From the NCBI RefSeq assembly GCF_048820975.1, contig NZ_JBMEUF010000003.1, positions 186,001 to 250,000 on the forward strand: a DNA stretch of 64,000 bases, given 5' to 3'. Below, one piece after another: positions 1 through 9,101 of this stretch (position 1 is the stretch's first letter; each line of letters opens with the position of its first letter). Position numbers and translations under genes: made by a program. The stretch comes from Glaciecola sp048820975. GTDB taxonomy: Bacteria; Pseudomonadota; Gammaproteobacteria; Enterobacterales; Alteromonadaceae. Below the pieces are notes generated by a model. It searched no databases, had not been told where the DNA came from, and was given only the letters and a program-made list of their open reading frames with translations.

Positions 1-398
1 AAACCTTGCAAGAAAGCTTGGTCACCATTAAGCCTATCCCATGGGCCGTAATTAATACTTGCAAAATCATTAAGCGCTTCGTTTTCAATGGCTCGTAAGA
101 ACTCTTTTTTATTGGAACCAAACGCTTGCTCCCAAAATAAATCATCCATAATTTCAGATGCTTCAATAAGTAGCTTTAGCATTTCTTTTTGGTTGTCAGA
201 ATACGGGCTTAAATCAGCAGTTAAATCTACTGAATGGTAAATATTGAGGCGGCTTTCATCAATATTTAGCTTCACTTCAGGGGCTTTTTCTTTGCTTTCG
301 ATGGGGGCTGTATTGCTATTTAACTCAGGCGCTTTACTGCATGCCGTAATTAAGGCTACCGCGCACAAAGATAAGATAAATGGAGAACTTTTACGCAT
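1..398 (-). CDS. M49-family (DPP III-like) Zn-peptidase lipoprotein, 5' part only
   Basis: The gene runs off the left edge, and about 132 codons are visible. The N-terminus is a lipoprotein signal: MRKSSPF, a hydrophobic stretch, then the lipobox ITAC with Cys at residue 20. A short Ala/Pro/Glu/Lys linker follows. The mature start contains the stretches NIYHSVDLTADLS, MDDLFWEQAF and INYGPWDRL, which I recognise as the N-terminal signature of bacterial dipeptidyl-peptidase III-like Zn-hydrolases (peptidase M49). The zinc-binding part lies outside the window, so activity cannot be judged. It is divergent from tgt with about 290 bp between them. The start is the only ATG that gives a proper signal peptide. 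Confidence 0.72.
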   Translation of the reverse strand, partial: MRKSSPFILSLCAVALITACSKAPELNSNTAPIESKEKAPEVKLNIDESRLNIYHSVDLTADLSPYSDNQKEMLKLLIEASEIMDDLFWEQAFGSNKKEFLRAIENEALNDFASINYGPWDRLNGDQAFLQG

Positions 399-609
399 AA
401 ATCTTCCTTATTTTAAAGGGTTATTGTTGTTATTTTTAAGGCTTAACATCTGCCAGTATAACTCACTATTATGCGCTTAGCCTAGTGAGTGTTACGAAAC
501 TAAGGGGAGTTCGCTGAGTATTCTTTACCTTAAAAAAGTTAAAATATTTCGTCGTTTTATTAGGCTGTATATTTAATAAATAATTCCATGTTATTTTTTG
601 CCCTATATT

Positions 610-618
610 TGCTATAAT
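610..618 (+). promoter_or_regulatory. Extended -10 promoter for tgt
   Basis: TG, one base, then a perfect TATAAT (613-618) forms an extended -10 element 74 bp before the tgt ATG. No good -35 lies at 17 bp, as is usual for extended -10 promoters. The surrounding DNA is very AT-rich. Confidence 0.5.
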
Positions 619-691
619 CCGCGCAATTTTTTGAACCTGCTCGGTAATGGTATAATTTGCCAATTACCTTGGTCACTTTAGCGGATAATAA

Positions 692-1804
692 ATGAAGTTT
701 AATTTACTTAACACTGATGGTTTAGCCAGGCGCGGCCAACTTGTGTTTGATCGCGGCGTAGTGGAAACTCCAGCATTTATGCCGGTGGGTACTTACGGTA
801 CCGTAAAAGGCATGACGCCTGAAGAGCTAGCCGATACAAACGCGCATATATGCTTAGGAAATACCTTTCACTTAATGTTACGTCCTGGCACTGACATCAT
901 AAAACAACATGGCGATTTACATGATTTTATGCACTGGGATAAGCCTATTTTAACTGATTCCGGCGGCTTTCAGGTATTTTCATTAGGCGCTATGCGTAAA
1001 ATTACCGAAGAGGGCGTTACCTTTAGATCGCCCATCAACGGTGAGAAAATTCTTTTAACACCTGAAAAGTCCATGCAAGTGCAGCGCGATTTAGGCTCTG
1101 ACATTGTTATGATTTTTGATGAGTGTACTCCTTTCCCTGCTACGGTTGAAGAAGCAGAGCGTTCAATGCAGCTCTCATTGCGCTGGGCTAAACGCAGTAA
1201 AGAGGAACATGGTGATAACCCATCCGCTTTATTTGGTATTATTCAAGGCGGCATGTATGAAGGTTTACGCGATGTATCTTTAGCGGGCCTTGAAGATATT
1301 GGATTTGATGGCTATGCAATTGGCGGTTTATCGGTTGGTGAACCGAAGCCTGATATGATGCGCATAGTGAAGCATACCGCGCCTAAAATTCCGGCTAACA
1401 AACCGCGCTATCTAATGGGCGTGGGCAAGCCAGAAGATATTGTTGAATCGGTACGCCGCGGCATTGATATGTTCGATTGCGTAATGCCTACACGAAATGC
1501 ACGTAATGGCCACTTGTTTGTAAGTGAAGGCGTAATTAAAATCAGAAACGCCAAACATAAAACAGATACATCACCTTTAGATGAAAAATGTGATTGTTAC
1601 ACTTGTAAAAATTATTCTCGGTCATACTTACATCACTTAGACAAATGTAATGAGATACTTGGCGCACGTTTAAACACTATTCATAATTTGCGTTATTACC
1701 AAATTGTGATGGAAGGCTTGCGTGAAGCTATTGGTGAAAACCGTTTAGATGAATTTGTTGCAGAATTTTATGCACAGAAAGGCATGGAAGTCCCTGAAAT
1801 TTAA
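692..1804 (+). CDS. tgt: Queuine tRNA-ribosyltransferase (TGT)
   Basis: Exchanges the guanine at wobble position 34 of GUN-anticodon tRNAs for preQ1 in queuosine synthesis. At 370 aa it has normal bacterial length. The substrate-pocket aspartate is in TDSGGFQVFS (Asp89), and the nucleophile region FDCVMPTRNAR has Asp262. The structural zinc site is Cys300, Cys302, Cys305 and His331. The specificity loop GGLSVGEPK is present. It heads the tgt-yajC-secD-secF order common to gammaproteobacteria; queA would be expected upstream but is not in view. The gap to yajC is 58 bp and shows no terminator, so co-transcription is likely. Confidence 0.97.
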   Translation: MKFNLLNTDGLARRGQLVFDRGVVETPAFMPVGTYGTVKGMTPEELADTNAHICLGNTFHLMLRPGTDIIKQHGDLHDFMHWDKPILTDSGGFQVFSLGAMRKITEEGVTFRSPINGEKILLTPEKSMQVQRDLGSDIVMIFDECTPFPATVEEAERSMQLSLRWAKRSKEEHGDNPSALFGIIQGGMYEGLRDVSLAGLEDIGFDGYAIGGLSVGEPKPDMMRIVKHTAPKIPANKPRYLMGVGKPEDIVESVRRGIDMFDCVMPTRNARNGHLFVSEGVIKIRNAKHKTDTSPLDEKCDCYTCKNYSRSYLHHLDKCNEILGARLNTIHNLRYYQIVMEGLREAIGENRLDEFVAEFYAQKGMEVPEI

Positions 1805-1862
1805 ATTAATTTCAGTGTGCGAAGTGTTTAACCTACTTAATAATTAAAAAAAAGGAAATCTT

Positions 1863-2201
1863 ATGAGCTTTTTTATATCTACAGCCCAAGCCCAAGAAGC
1901 AGGCGGCGCAGCCCCTGGTTTTGGTTTTGAACCTCTAATTATGCTGGCTGTATTTGGCCTAATCTTTTATTTCTTGTTGTATCGCCCTCAAGCTAAGCGT
2001 GTTAAAGAGCATAAAAACTTAGTATCAGCCCTCGCCAAAGGTGATGAAGTGCTAACACAAGGCGGTATTGTGGGCAAAGTAACTAAGGTTGCTGACGAAA
2101 AAGATTTTATCGAAATTATGCTTAACGAAACTAATAGCATAATGGTACAAAAATCAGCAGTAAGTGCGGTATTGCCAAAAGGCACTATGAAGTCAATTTA
2201 A
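1863..2201 (+). CDS. yajC: Preprotein translocase subunit YajC
   Basis: Small inner-membrane partner of SecD and SecF that associates with the SecYEG holotranslocon. At 112 aa it matches the family. A short Ala/Gln-rich periplasmic start is followed by one membrane helix (about residues 22-42) ending in the typical YRPQAKR motif. A cytoplasmic domain containing GDEVLTQGGIVGKV follows. A good ribosome site (AAGGAAA) lies 6-7 bases before the ATG. An unusually structured 75-bp gap separates it from secD (see the hairpin at 2213). Confidence 0.96.
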   Translation: MSFFISTAQAQEAGGAAPGFGFEPLIMLAVFGLIFYFLLYRPQAKRVKEHKNLVSALAKGDEVLTQGGIVGKVTKVADEKDFIEIMLNETNSIMVQKSAVSAVLPKGTMKSI

Positions 2202-2212
2202 TGAACGATAAG

Positions 2213-2265
2213 CCGTGTTAGCTTACCGAGCTTTTAAAGCTTGCAACAAGCAAACACGGTTTTTT
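2213..2265 (+). terminator. Branched hairpin with T-tract between yajC and secD (attenuator-like)
   Basis: The 12-base arms 2213-2224 and 2248-2259 pair with one mismatch (CCGTGTTAGCTT against AAGCAAACACGG). An inner AGCTT/AAGCT hairpin sits in the loop, and six T residues follow at 2260-2265. The T-tract ends only 11 bases before the secD GTG. This has the form of an intrinsic terminator but sits inside an operon, so partial termination or masking of the secD start are both possible. Confidence 0.5.
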
Positions 2266-2276
2266 AGGATATTATT

Positions 2277-4121
2277 GTGTTAAACCAAACCCCTATTTGG
2301 AAATACCTATTGGTGTTTTTCGTACTCGCTATGTGCGGTTTGTACGCCTTACCCAATTTGTATGGTGAAGATCACGCGGTGCAAATTACCTCGGGTCGTA
2401 ACACCGAAGTTTCTGCTACTTTAGTCCCCGCAGTAGAAGCTAGCTTAACAGCAGCAAACATCACCACTAAAAGCGTTGAATTTAAAGACCAACAAGTAAT
2501 TGTTCGTTTACTTGATTCTGATACGCAATTACTAGCGCGTGAAAATTTAGAGCGTAAATTTGGCGAAGATTATGGCGTGGCTATGAATCTTGTGCCCGAC
2601 ACTCCTGAGTGGCTAGAAGCGCTAAATGCCTCACCAATGAAGCTTGGTTTGGATTTGCGTGGCGGTGTGCATTTCTTAATTGAAGTTGACATGAAAAGCG
2701 CCATCGATACCGCATTTGAAGATATTATTGGAACCTTCCGTACCCAACTACGTGAAGAAAAGATTCGTTATCGCTCTGTTCGCCAAGTAGGTGAAGAGAT
2801 TGAAATAACTTTCCGAGACCCTGAAGTACTTGAAAAGGCGCAGTTCTTTTTGCGTCGCGGCTATGCCGACATGGTATTTAATGAACGTGATGATTTAACA
2901 TTGCGCGCAGTATTTACCGAGGCTAAATTAGCTGATATTCGTGACAAAGCTGTTAAGCAAAATATTACGATAATACGCGGCCGTGTAAACCAATTAGGTG
3001 TAGCCGAGCCATTAGTGCAAAAGCAAGGTGCAGAGCGTATTGTTGTTCAACTTCCTGGTATTCAAGACCCAGCAAAAGCGAAAGAAATACTAAGTACTAC
3101 GGCAACGCTTGAGCTTCGCATGGTTGACGAACTCAACGACGTACGTGATGCTGTAAACGGCCGTGTACCAGCACGTTCGCAGTTACTATATACGGCAGCT
3201 GGGCGCCCAGTGTTGCTAGAGAAGCAGATTATGCTAACCGGTAATCATATTTCCGATGCTAGCAACAGTGTTGACGAAAATGGTTTTCCACAAGTCAATA
3301 TTTCGCTTGATAGTGAAGGCGGCAGCAAAATGTCAAACGGCACCAAAGACAAAATTGGTAAAGTCATGGCAACGGTATTTATTGAGTATAAAGCGACCGA
3401 AGAGCGCGATGCCAATGGCAAGCTTGTATTTAAGAAAGAAATGGAAGTAATAAACACTGCCACTATTCAAGCGCGTTTAGGTAATAGCTTTAGAATCACT
3501 GGTATTGATAGTGCTAAAGAAGCAAGAAACTTAGCTGAACTGCTCAGAGCGGGCGCTTTAATAGCACCTATTCAAATAGTAGAAGAACGCACAGTGGGTC
3601 CAAGCCTTGGTAAGGAAAATATTGAGCTAGGTTATACCGCCATATTGTACGGTTTGGCTGCAGTACTTGTATTTATGCTTATTTACTATCGCGCATTCGG
3701 CATTGTGGCTAATTTAGCCCTTGTTGCAAACGTGATTATGATTGTAGGTGTTATTTCGTTAATTCCAGGTGCCACGCTTACCTTACCGGGTATGGCAGGT
3801 ATAGTACTAACCGTTGGTATGGCGGTTGATGCTAACGTACTTATATTTGAACGAATACGAGAAGAAATTCGCGATGGAAGAAGCCCGCAACAAGCCATAC
3901 ACTTTGGTTATGATAATGCGTTTTCAACCATTCTTGATGCCAATATTACGACCTTTATTGCAGGCATGATTTTGTTTGCAATAGGAACTGGGCCAATTAA
4001 AGGGTTCTCAGTTACCTTAATGATTGGAATTGCAACTTCAATGTTTACAGCCATAGTACTCACACGTGTGCTAGTGAATCTAATTTGGGGCGGTCGCCGC
4101 GTCAAATCGCTGGCCATATAA
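2277..4121 (+). CDS. secD: Protein translocase subunit SecD
   Basis: RND-type membrane protein that uses the proton gradient to help pull secreted proteins into the periplasm. At 614 aa it matches E. coli SecD. The first helix spans about residues 8-26. A large periplasmic P1 region contains the family segment LGLDLRGGVHFL. Five C-terminal helices include MAVDANVLIFERIREE, which carries the conserved transmembrane Asp. Translation starts at GTG; no in-frame ATG gives the first helix. The GTG lies just after a hairpin and T-tract. secF follows 12 bases downstream. Confidence 0.97.
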   Translation: MLNQTPIWKYLLVFFVLAMCGLYALPNLYGEDHAVQITSGRNTEVSATLVPAVEASLTAANITTKSVEFKDQQVIVRLLDSDTQLLARENLERKFGEDYGVAMNLVPDTPEWLEALNASPMKLGLDLRGGVHFLIEVDMKSAIDTAFEDIIGTFRTQLREEKIRYRSVRQVGEEIEITFRDPEVLEKAQFFLRRGYADMVFNERDDLTLRAVFTEAKLADIRDKAVKQNITIIRGRVNQLGVAEPLVQKQGAERIVVQLPGIQDPAKAKEILSTTATLELRMVDELNDVRDAVNGRVPARSQLLYTAAGRPVLLEKQIMLTGNHISDASNSVDENGFPQVNISLDSEGGSKMSNGTKDKIGKVMATVFIEYKATEERDANGKLVFKKEMEVINTATIQARLGNSFRITGIDSAKEARNLAELLRAGALIAPIQIVEERTVGPSLGKENIELGYTAILYGLAAVLVFMLIYYRAFGIVANLALVANVIMIVGVISLIPGATLTLPGMAGIVLTVGMAVDANVLIFERIREEIRDGRSPQQAIHFGYDNAFSTILDANITTFIAGMILFAIGTGPIKGFSVTLMIGIATSMFTAIVLTRVLVNLIWGGRRVKSLAI

Positions 4122-4133
4122 GGGAATAAACAT

Positions 4134-5078
4134 ATGAAATTTCAACTTTTAAAGATAGACGGCGCAGTTAATTTTATGAAGTTGCGCGTAGTCGCAATGA
4201 TATTTTCAACGGTGTTGATTTTGGGTTCTATTACCTCACTTGCGGTTAATCAGCTTAATTGGGGCTTAGATTTCACTGGCGGTACCGTTATTCAAGTATC
4301 GTACCCTGAGGGTGCTAAGCTTGAAAAAATTCGTGCTGACTTAAGTGAAGCTAGTTTTCCTGATGCTGTGGTACAAAATTTTGGTAGTAGCCAAGATGTA
4401 TTAATTCGTATAGCGCCGCGTGATGATTTAGCGGCAGAATTAATTGGCGATACTATTGTTGCGGCATTACAAGCGAAAGATAGCTCAGTTAATATGGAGC
4501 GAATTGAGTTTGTAGGGCCAAACGTAGGTGAGGAACTTACGGAGCAGGGCGGCTTAGCAATGTTGACCGCGTTAATTTGTATCTTAATTTACGTGGCTAT
4601 GCGCTTCGAATATAGGTTCGCCTTAGGCTCAGTGGCAGCCTTGCTGCACGACGTAATTATTACGCTTGGTTTGTTTTCTGTATTGCAACTAGAGTTTGAC
4701 CTTACGGTATTAGCAGCACTATTAGCGGTAATAGGTTATTCACTTAACGATACCATTGTGGTTTCTGACCGTATTCGCGAAAACTTTCGCAAAATACGCA
4801 AAGGTACGCCATTAGAAATTATTAATATTTCACTAACGCAAACCTTAAACCGTACCATTATTACCTCGTTAACCACTATTCTCGTGTTATTGGCCTTGTT
4901 CTTTAAAGGCGGTGCCCTGATTCATGGTTTTGCGACCGCTTTATTGTTTGGTGTATTTATTGGTACTTACTCTTCCGTTTATATTGCCAGCGCAGTAGCT
5001 CTAGCACTAGGTATTAGCAAAGAAGACTTAATGCCGACTGAGGTAGAAAAAGAAGGCGAAGATTTAGAACCTTTATAA
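4134..5078 (+). CDS. secF: Protein translocase subunit SecF
   Basis: Partner of SecD in the proton-driven Sec accessory complex. At 314 aa it has normal length. The first helix (about residues 18-40) is followed by the family motif WGLDFTGGT. Helices 2-6 include GYSLNDTIVVSDRIREN, the SecF counterpart of the SecD proton-relay segment. The C-terminal tail is acidic (EVEKEGEDLEPL). It lies 12 bp after secD, with GGGAATAA upstream of the ATG, and is followed by a strong terminator at 5098, which closes the transcription unit. Confidence 0.97.
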   Translation: MKFQLLKIDGAVNFMKLRVVAMIFSTVLILGSITSLAVNQLNWGLDFTGGTVIQVSYPEGAKLEKIRADLSEASFPDAVVQNFGSSQDVLIRIAPRDDLAAELIGDTIVAALQAKDSSVNMERIEFVGPNVGEELTEQGGLAMLTALICILIYVAMRFEYRFALGSVAALLHDVIITLGLFSVLQLEFDLTVLAALLAVIGYSLNDTIVVSDRIRENFRKIRKGTPLEIINISLTQTLNRTIITSLTTILVLLALFFKGGALIHGFATALLFGVFIGTYSSVYIASAVALALGISKEDLMPTEVEKEGEDLEPL

Positions 5079-5097
5079 AGCTGAACAACTTTAATGT

Positions 5098-5134
5098 AAA
5101 ACCCTGAATCTATAATGCTTCAGGGTTTTTTTTT
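5098..5134 (+). terminator. Intrinsic terminator after secF
   Basis: The stem AAACCCTGAA / TTCAGGGTTT has a 10-base loop and is followed directly by a long T run. It lies 20 bp after the secF stop codon. Confidence 0.85.
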
Positions 5135-5239
5135 AAATAAATTACAAAAATTTAATATTTAAAATATGAATATGCTAGCTAAAATTTATGTAATGCCATA
5201 CGATAAGCTCGCGTTCATATACAGGAAAAAGGATTAGCC

Positions 5240-5872
5240 ATGAATTTGCTTCGCATAAGCGTGCTATTTATTGTATTAATATTAGCAGGTTGTATATCTT
5301 GGGTGTTTGCGAAAAGCCCTTTTAACCAAATGCCAGAAGGGAAGTACCAACTTGATCTAAGCCATGGATCTATTGTTTGGAAAGTGTCGCATTTTGGTTT
5401 ATCGAATTACTTAGCTCGTTTCACCGAGTTTGATGCATCTATTCATTTTAAACCTAACGATATTGAAAGTAGCACTGTTTTTGCCTCTATTAATCCCATG
5501 TCGATACAAACTGCTTTTCCTAACCCAAAGCAAACTGACTTTGACAAAGTATTAGCCCTTGATGAAAGTTGGTTTAATGCGGGGAAATTTAATGCAATTG
5601 AGTTTGAATCAACGTCAATTGAAATGACATCAGAAAACACTGCCATAATGAGCGGAAATTTAAGCTTTCTAGGCCTAACAAAACCCCTTACATTGAATGT
5701 AACGTTTAATGGAGCTATGGCTATTCAACCCTTATCAAGAAAGCCCACAATGGGTTTCTCTGCAAGCACTACTATTGTAAGGTCAGAATTTGGCATGACT
5801 AAACACATACCTCAAGTAGGTGATAGTGTGAGCGTCATGATTGAGGGTGAATTTGCTTACGCTGGCGATTGA
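5240..5872 (+). CDS. YceI-family lipocalin-like protein, probably lipid-anchored
   Basis: YceI-like proteins form a lipocalin-like barrel that binds isoprenoid-type lipids, and they are usually periplasmic. At 210 aa the family features are clear: YQLDLSHGSIVWKVSHFGLSN near the N-terminus, ending in FGMTKHIPQVGDSV with a final beta strand. Residues 15-18 read LAGC, so the signal may be a lipoprotein one (Cys18); an alternative signal peptidase I site VFA-K lies a few residues later. It is a single gene with its own ribosome site (GGAAAAAGGA) and about 160 bp of leader. The ligand is not deducible from sequence. Confidence 0.85.
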   Translation: MNLLRISVLFIVLILAGCISWVFAKSPFNQMPEGKYQLDLSHGSIVWKVSHFGLSNYLARFTEFDASIHFKPNDIESSTVFASINPMSIQTAFPNPKQTDFDKVLALDESWFNAGKFNAIEFESTSIEMTSENTAIMSGNLSFLGLTKPLTLNVTFNGAMAIQPLSRKPTMGFSASTTIVRSEFGMTKHIPQVGDSVSVMIEGEFAYAGD

Positions 5873-6008
5873 TATTTACAATTAATAATCGCTAAGTATT
5901 ATCATATATTGTAGCTTTAGCTTATAGTGGCACAGTCGATACAGCTATATACCAAAGTCTAGTAAATTTGCTGCTAATTTATATTGGCCATTTATCAATG
6001 GAGTTTAT

Positions 6009-7949
6009 TTGTTGTCTACTCTGATTGCTCATACAGTTTTTGCTTTTGGAAAAAGGGCGGTATGTGCGTGCCTATTATTTTTTGCCGCGTGTAATATAGC
6101 CAATGCAGTCAGTATCCCTACTTTTAACTCAGAAGAAAAAGCACTTAACTATTTAAATGATTGGGATGCTGATACTGTGACTCCAAATAGAGAGTTGGTT
6201 TTATCATTAAATAGTTTGGTTGAACGTTGCCGTGAACAAGCTTGGTATAACTGTGCGTTTAAAGGTCAATTGGTCAAAATTGAAGTGTTGACTAGTTTAG
6301 AACGAATGAGTGACGTAGCTAAAGAAATTACTGAAGCAGAATCTATTCCCTTAAATGATATAAGTATAGCTGACAGTGCGCGTTTAAATATAGCTAAGTT
6401 AAATGTAGCTATTCATACCGGTAATGATGCTGAACTCACCGAGGTCACCGCGCGCCTTTATAAACAAATAGAAGATATTCTGGCGACCGAAGGGAACAAA
6501 GGTGTTGGCGATATTTATATTGCTATTGGACGTAGCCAAGCCATTAACTATCAGTATGCGGAAGCTATTCAAAGCTTACAGAAAGCCTATATAGAATTTG
6601 ACCGAATAGGTGATTTACCCGCCACGGGCACAGCGTTGGTGAGTTTAGGGAACGTGTATTCGGCTATAGATAACCTTGATAAAGCACAAGAATACTTTGA
6701 ACTCGCACTTACTACCGAGCGACAGTTAGGTAACAAATTTTCAGAATCTATTATTTTATTTAATATGGCGCAAACTTACTTTATTGATAAGCAAGTTGAG
6801 AAAGCAAAAAGCATAATGCTAGAAGCCTTAGAAATTAGCGAATCGCTAAACGATGAAATTGGCATAATGTGGACAAAGCTTGAACTTGCCAATATAGAAG
6901 TGGAGCTTAAAAACTACAAAAAAGCATTGGCGCTTTATCATGAAGTTGAGCCCACGTTTATTTATGCGAATGATCCTACCTTGCTTTATGCTGCCTTGTT
7001 CGGCATGGCAAAAGCTCATTTAGAGTTAGGTAACATTGAACGTGCTGATTTTATAATGATTAAAACAGCTGCCTTGTTTGAATACATTCGCCGGCCTACA
7101 AGCGACGCTGAGCGACTTACTATGATGTCTAAATTACTGCTTAAGCAGGGGGAATATGACCGCGCATACGAAGCCCTTGAACAAGCGATGGAAGTAAAAA
7201 TTGATATTAAAATGAAAGAGAAAGCGAATTTGGTGCAGAAGTACCAGGTTGAATTTGATACTAAATTGAAAGAGCAGCAAAACGCAGCCTTGTTGCAACA
7301 AAATAGAAATAATTTAGCTAAAATAGCGCAACAAGAACGTGAACGAAATATATGGTACATCGTTATTCTTGCGATTACTTTATGCACAATAGTGCTAGTC
7401 ATATTTTTATTTCAACAAAATAGACTACGCAAGCAATTTAAAGCGATGGCGATGCGCGACCCGCTTACTAGCCAGCCGAACAGGCGCAGTGTATTAAGTT
7501 TTGCTGAGATGCTGTTTCGCGAAGCGAAAGAAAGAAAGCTTGAAATTGGAATTGCTATTATTGACTTGGACCATTTCAAAAAGATAAACGATAAATTTGG
7601 TCATGACACAGGTGATAACGTATTGATGGCGTTTGGTGCTGCTTGTAAAGAGGTGGTGCGCTCGCAAGATGGATTTGGCCGTTACGGCGGGGAAGAATGG
7701 TTATTAGTATTAGCTGAAGTCAATGAAAGCCAAATTGAGAGCATCTTCAAACGTTTAGCCGAGGTCGTTAATAAGACTGCGATTGAAGGCTTACCAAATG
7801 ACGAAGTCATTACCTTTAGTATGGGGGCTGTTTCCATTACTCCTAGCGATAAAATGAATTTACGTGAAATTATTCAGCATGCTGATAAATTGCTATACAA
7901 ATCGAAAGATCAGGGACGAAACCAAATGGTGTCTGAAAAGCTTCCGTAA
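6009..7949 (+). CDS. Periplasmic TPR sensor-diguanylate cyclase (GGDEF)
   Basis: Probably makes cyclic di-GMP. An N-terminal signal sequence ending near ANA-VS is followed by a TPR-type helical repeat region (about residues 60-430; ALVSLGNVYSAIDNLDKAQEYF is a clear repeat). A short coiled coil, one transmembrane helix (about 447-468) and a cytoplasmic GGDEF domain come next. The active site is GGEEW at 560-564. An RxxD inhibitory site (RSQD, 551-554) lies five residues before it, so product inhibition is likely. The usual DxLTGLxNRR reads DPLTSQPNRR. The start is a TTG with GGAG five bases upstream; there is no usable ATG. Confidence 0.9.
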   Translation: MLSTLIAHTVFAFGKRAVCACLLFFAACNIANAVSIPTFNSEEKALNYLNDWDADTVTPNRELVLSLNSLVERCREQAWYNCAFKGQLVKIEVLTSLERMSDVAKEITEAESIPLNDISIADSARLNIAKLNVAIHTGNDAELTEVTARLYKQIEDILATEGNKGVGDIYIAIGRSQAINYQYAEAIQSLQKAYIEFDRIGDLPATGTALVSLGNVYSAIDNLDKAQEYFELALTTERQLGNKFSESIILFNMAQTYFIDKQVEKAKSIMLEALEISESLNDEIGIMWTKLELANIEVELKNYKKALALYHEVEPTFIYANDPTLLYAALFGMAKAHLELGNIERADFIMIKTAALFEYIRRPTSDAERLTMMSKLLLKQGEYDRAYEALEQAMEVKIDIKMKEKANLVQKYQVEFDTKLKEQQNAALLQQNRNNLAKIAQQERERNIWYIVILAITLCTIVLVIFLFQQNRLRKQFKAMAMRDPLTSQPNRRSVLSFAEMLFREAKERKLEIGIAIIDLDHFKKINDKFGHDTGDNVLMAFGAACKEVVRSQDGFGRYGGEEWLLVLAEVNESQIESIFKRLAEVVNKTAIEGLPNDEVITFSMGAVSITPSDKMNLREIIQHADKLLYKSKDQGRNQMVSEKLP

Positions 7950-7973
7950 TATAGATAAAAACATAGGTAATAA

Positions 7974-8003
7974 AAAAGGTCATACGCAAAGCGATGACCT
8001 TTT
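7974..8003. terminator. Bidirectional terminator between the GGDEF gene and suhB
   Basis: AAAAGGTCAT and ATGACCTTTT form a perfect 10-bp stem. An inner CGC/GCG extension lies in the loop, A residues precede it and T residues follow. It sits between convergent genes, so it can serve both strands. Confidence 0.8.
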
Positions 8004-8026
8004 CTGGATTTACGCAAAATAAAATT

Positions 8027-8824
8027 TTATTTTAAACGCTTAACAATGTTTTGAACCACTCGTGGATTACCGGCAACTAAGCCATTAGCACTGCCCGGTG
8101 ATTTGAGTTCATCATATAAAGGGTCATTGTTGCCCGCATAATCGGTAACTAATCCACCTGATTCTTTAACCAATAACTCGCCTGCCGCCATATCCCAAGC
8201 TTTCAAGCCTTTTTCGAAGTAACCGTCGTATCTTCCGGCAGCTACATAAGCCAAATCAAGGGCTGCAGAGCCTGAGCGTCTAAAGTCACCTGCGTCTTTA
8301 ACTACACGGGTAAAGCGCGTAAGTTCTTCGTCAAAGTTAGCTTTATTTCTAAACGGTAGGGCGGTAGCAATAATCGTGTTATTTAAATCTTTTGCTTTTG
8401 TACAACGCAAACGGTAACCGTTTAGCTGAGCACCGCTGCCTTTACTGCAAGCAAATAGCTCACCGCGAATAGGATCAAATACAACTGCTTGGTCAACTTT
8501 ACCTTTGTAAAGAAGTGCAATAGAAACCGCGAAATGTGGAATACCTGCAATAAAGTTGCTGGTACCATCTAGAGGATCAATAACCCAAGTGAAGTCAGAA
8601 TTACCTTCAACACGGCCACCTTCTTCACCTACAAAAGCGTGATCAGGGTATGATTGCTGAATTTTATTGATGATGGTTAGTTCGGCTTCTTTGTCTATTT
8701 TAGTGACATAATCTTGAGAGCCTTTTTTCTGAATATCTAAATCGTCACGATTTTCATAACCGCGAGTAATAACGTTACCTGCCGCACGCGCTGCGCGTAC
8801 TGCAATATTGAGCATAGGATGCAT
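8027..8824 (-). CDS. suhB: Inositol-1-monophosphatase family protein SuhB
   Basis: SuhB hydrolyses inositol-1-phosphate in vitro and, in E. coli, is a Nus-complex factor for rRNA transcription. At 265 aa it is collinear with the E. coli protein from MHPMLNIAVRAAR onward. Metal-binding motifs are EEGG in the first domain, WVIDPLDGTSNF (the IMPase signature) and WDMAAGELLV with a catalytic Asp. The preferred start is the ATG at 8824, preceded by GGTGG. An in-frame TTG four codons upstream would add only MVVS and is not needed. It is divergent from trmJ, the usual neighbour. Confidence 0.95.
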   Translation of the reverse strand: MHPMLNIAVRAARAAGNVITRGYENRDDLDIQKKGSQDYVTKIDKEAELTIINKIQQSYPDHAFVGEEGGRVEGNSDFTWVIDPLDGTSNFIAGIPHFAVSIALLYKGKVDQAVVFDPIRGELFACSKGSGAQLNGYRLRCTKAKDLNNTIIATALPFRNKANFDEELTRFTRVVKDAGDFRRSGSAALDLAYVAAGRYDGYFEKGLKAWDMAAGELLVKESGGLVTDYAGNNDPLYDELKSPGSANGLVAGNPRVVQNIVKRLK

Positions 8825-9030
8825 ACTAACCACCAAATTGTAAAAAGAACATTGTTGAAAACGTGCGCAGTGTACCAGAACTAATAGCTCTATTCCATGA
8901 CAGAATCATGCTAACAAGGCCATTCTTGGCAATTCAAAGCACGTGAAGTTTTAAGCAAGTTAAAAACTCCTTTGAAATCATATAGAACTAACTTAGCGCG
9001 TTATTGCCTTAAAACCTTATTTATAGTCAT

Positions 9031-9059
9031 TTATTGCGGGCGTGCTTTTATGCTATATT
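9031..9059 (+). promoter_or_regulatory. Extended -10 promoter for trmJ-cysE
   Basis: TG, one base, then TATATT (9054-9059) with a weak TTATTG 17 bp upstream. The element overlaps the upstream in-frame ATG at 9051, so the longer trmJ reading frame is not plausible. Confidence 0.45.
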
Positions 9060-9101
9060 ACGCGGCCTAAAATTCACACTATCCCACAGGTCTCTACATA
9101 T

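Noticed and set aside
8837..9030. Possible small RNA between suhB and trmJ
   Set aside because: No hairpin, terminator or known RNA motif seen.
9042..9101. Upstream start for trmJ
   Set aside because: The extra codons overlap the promoter (TATATT at 9054) and do not belong to the conserved protein; the ATG at 9102 fits.
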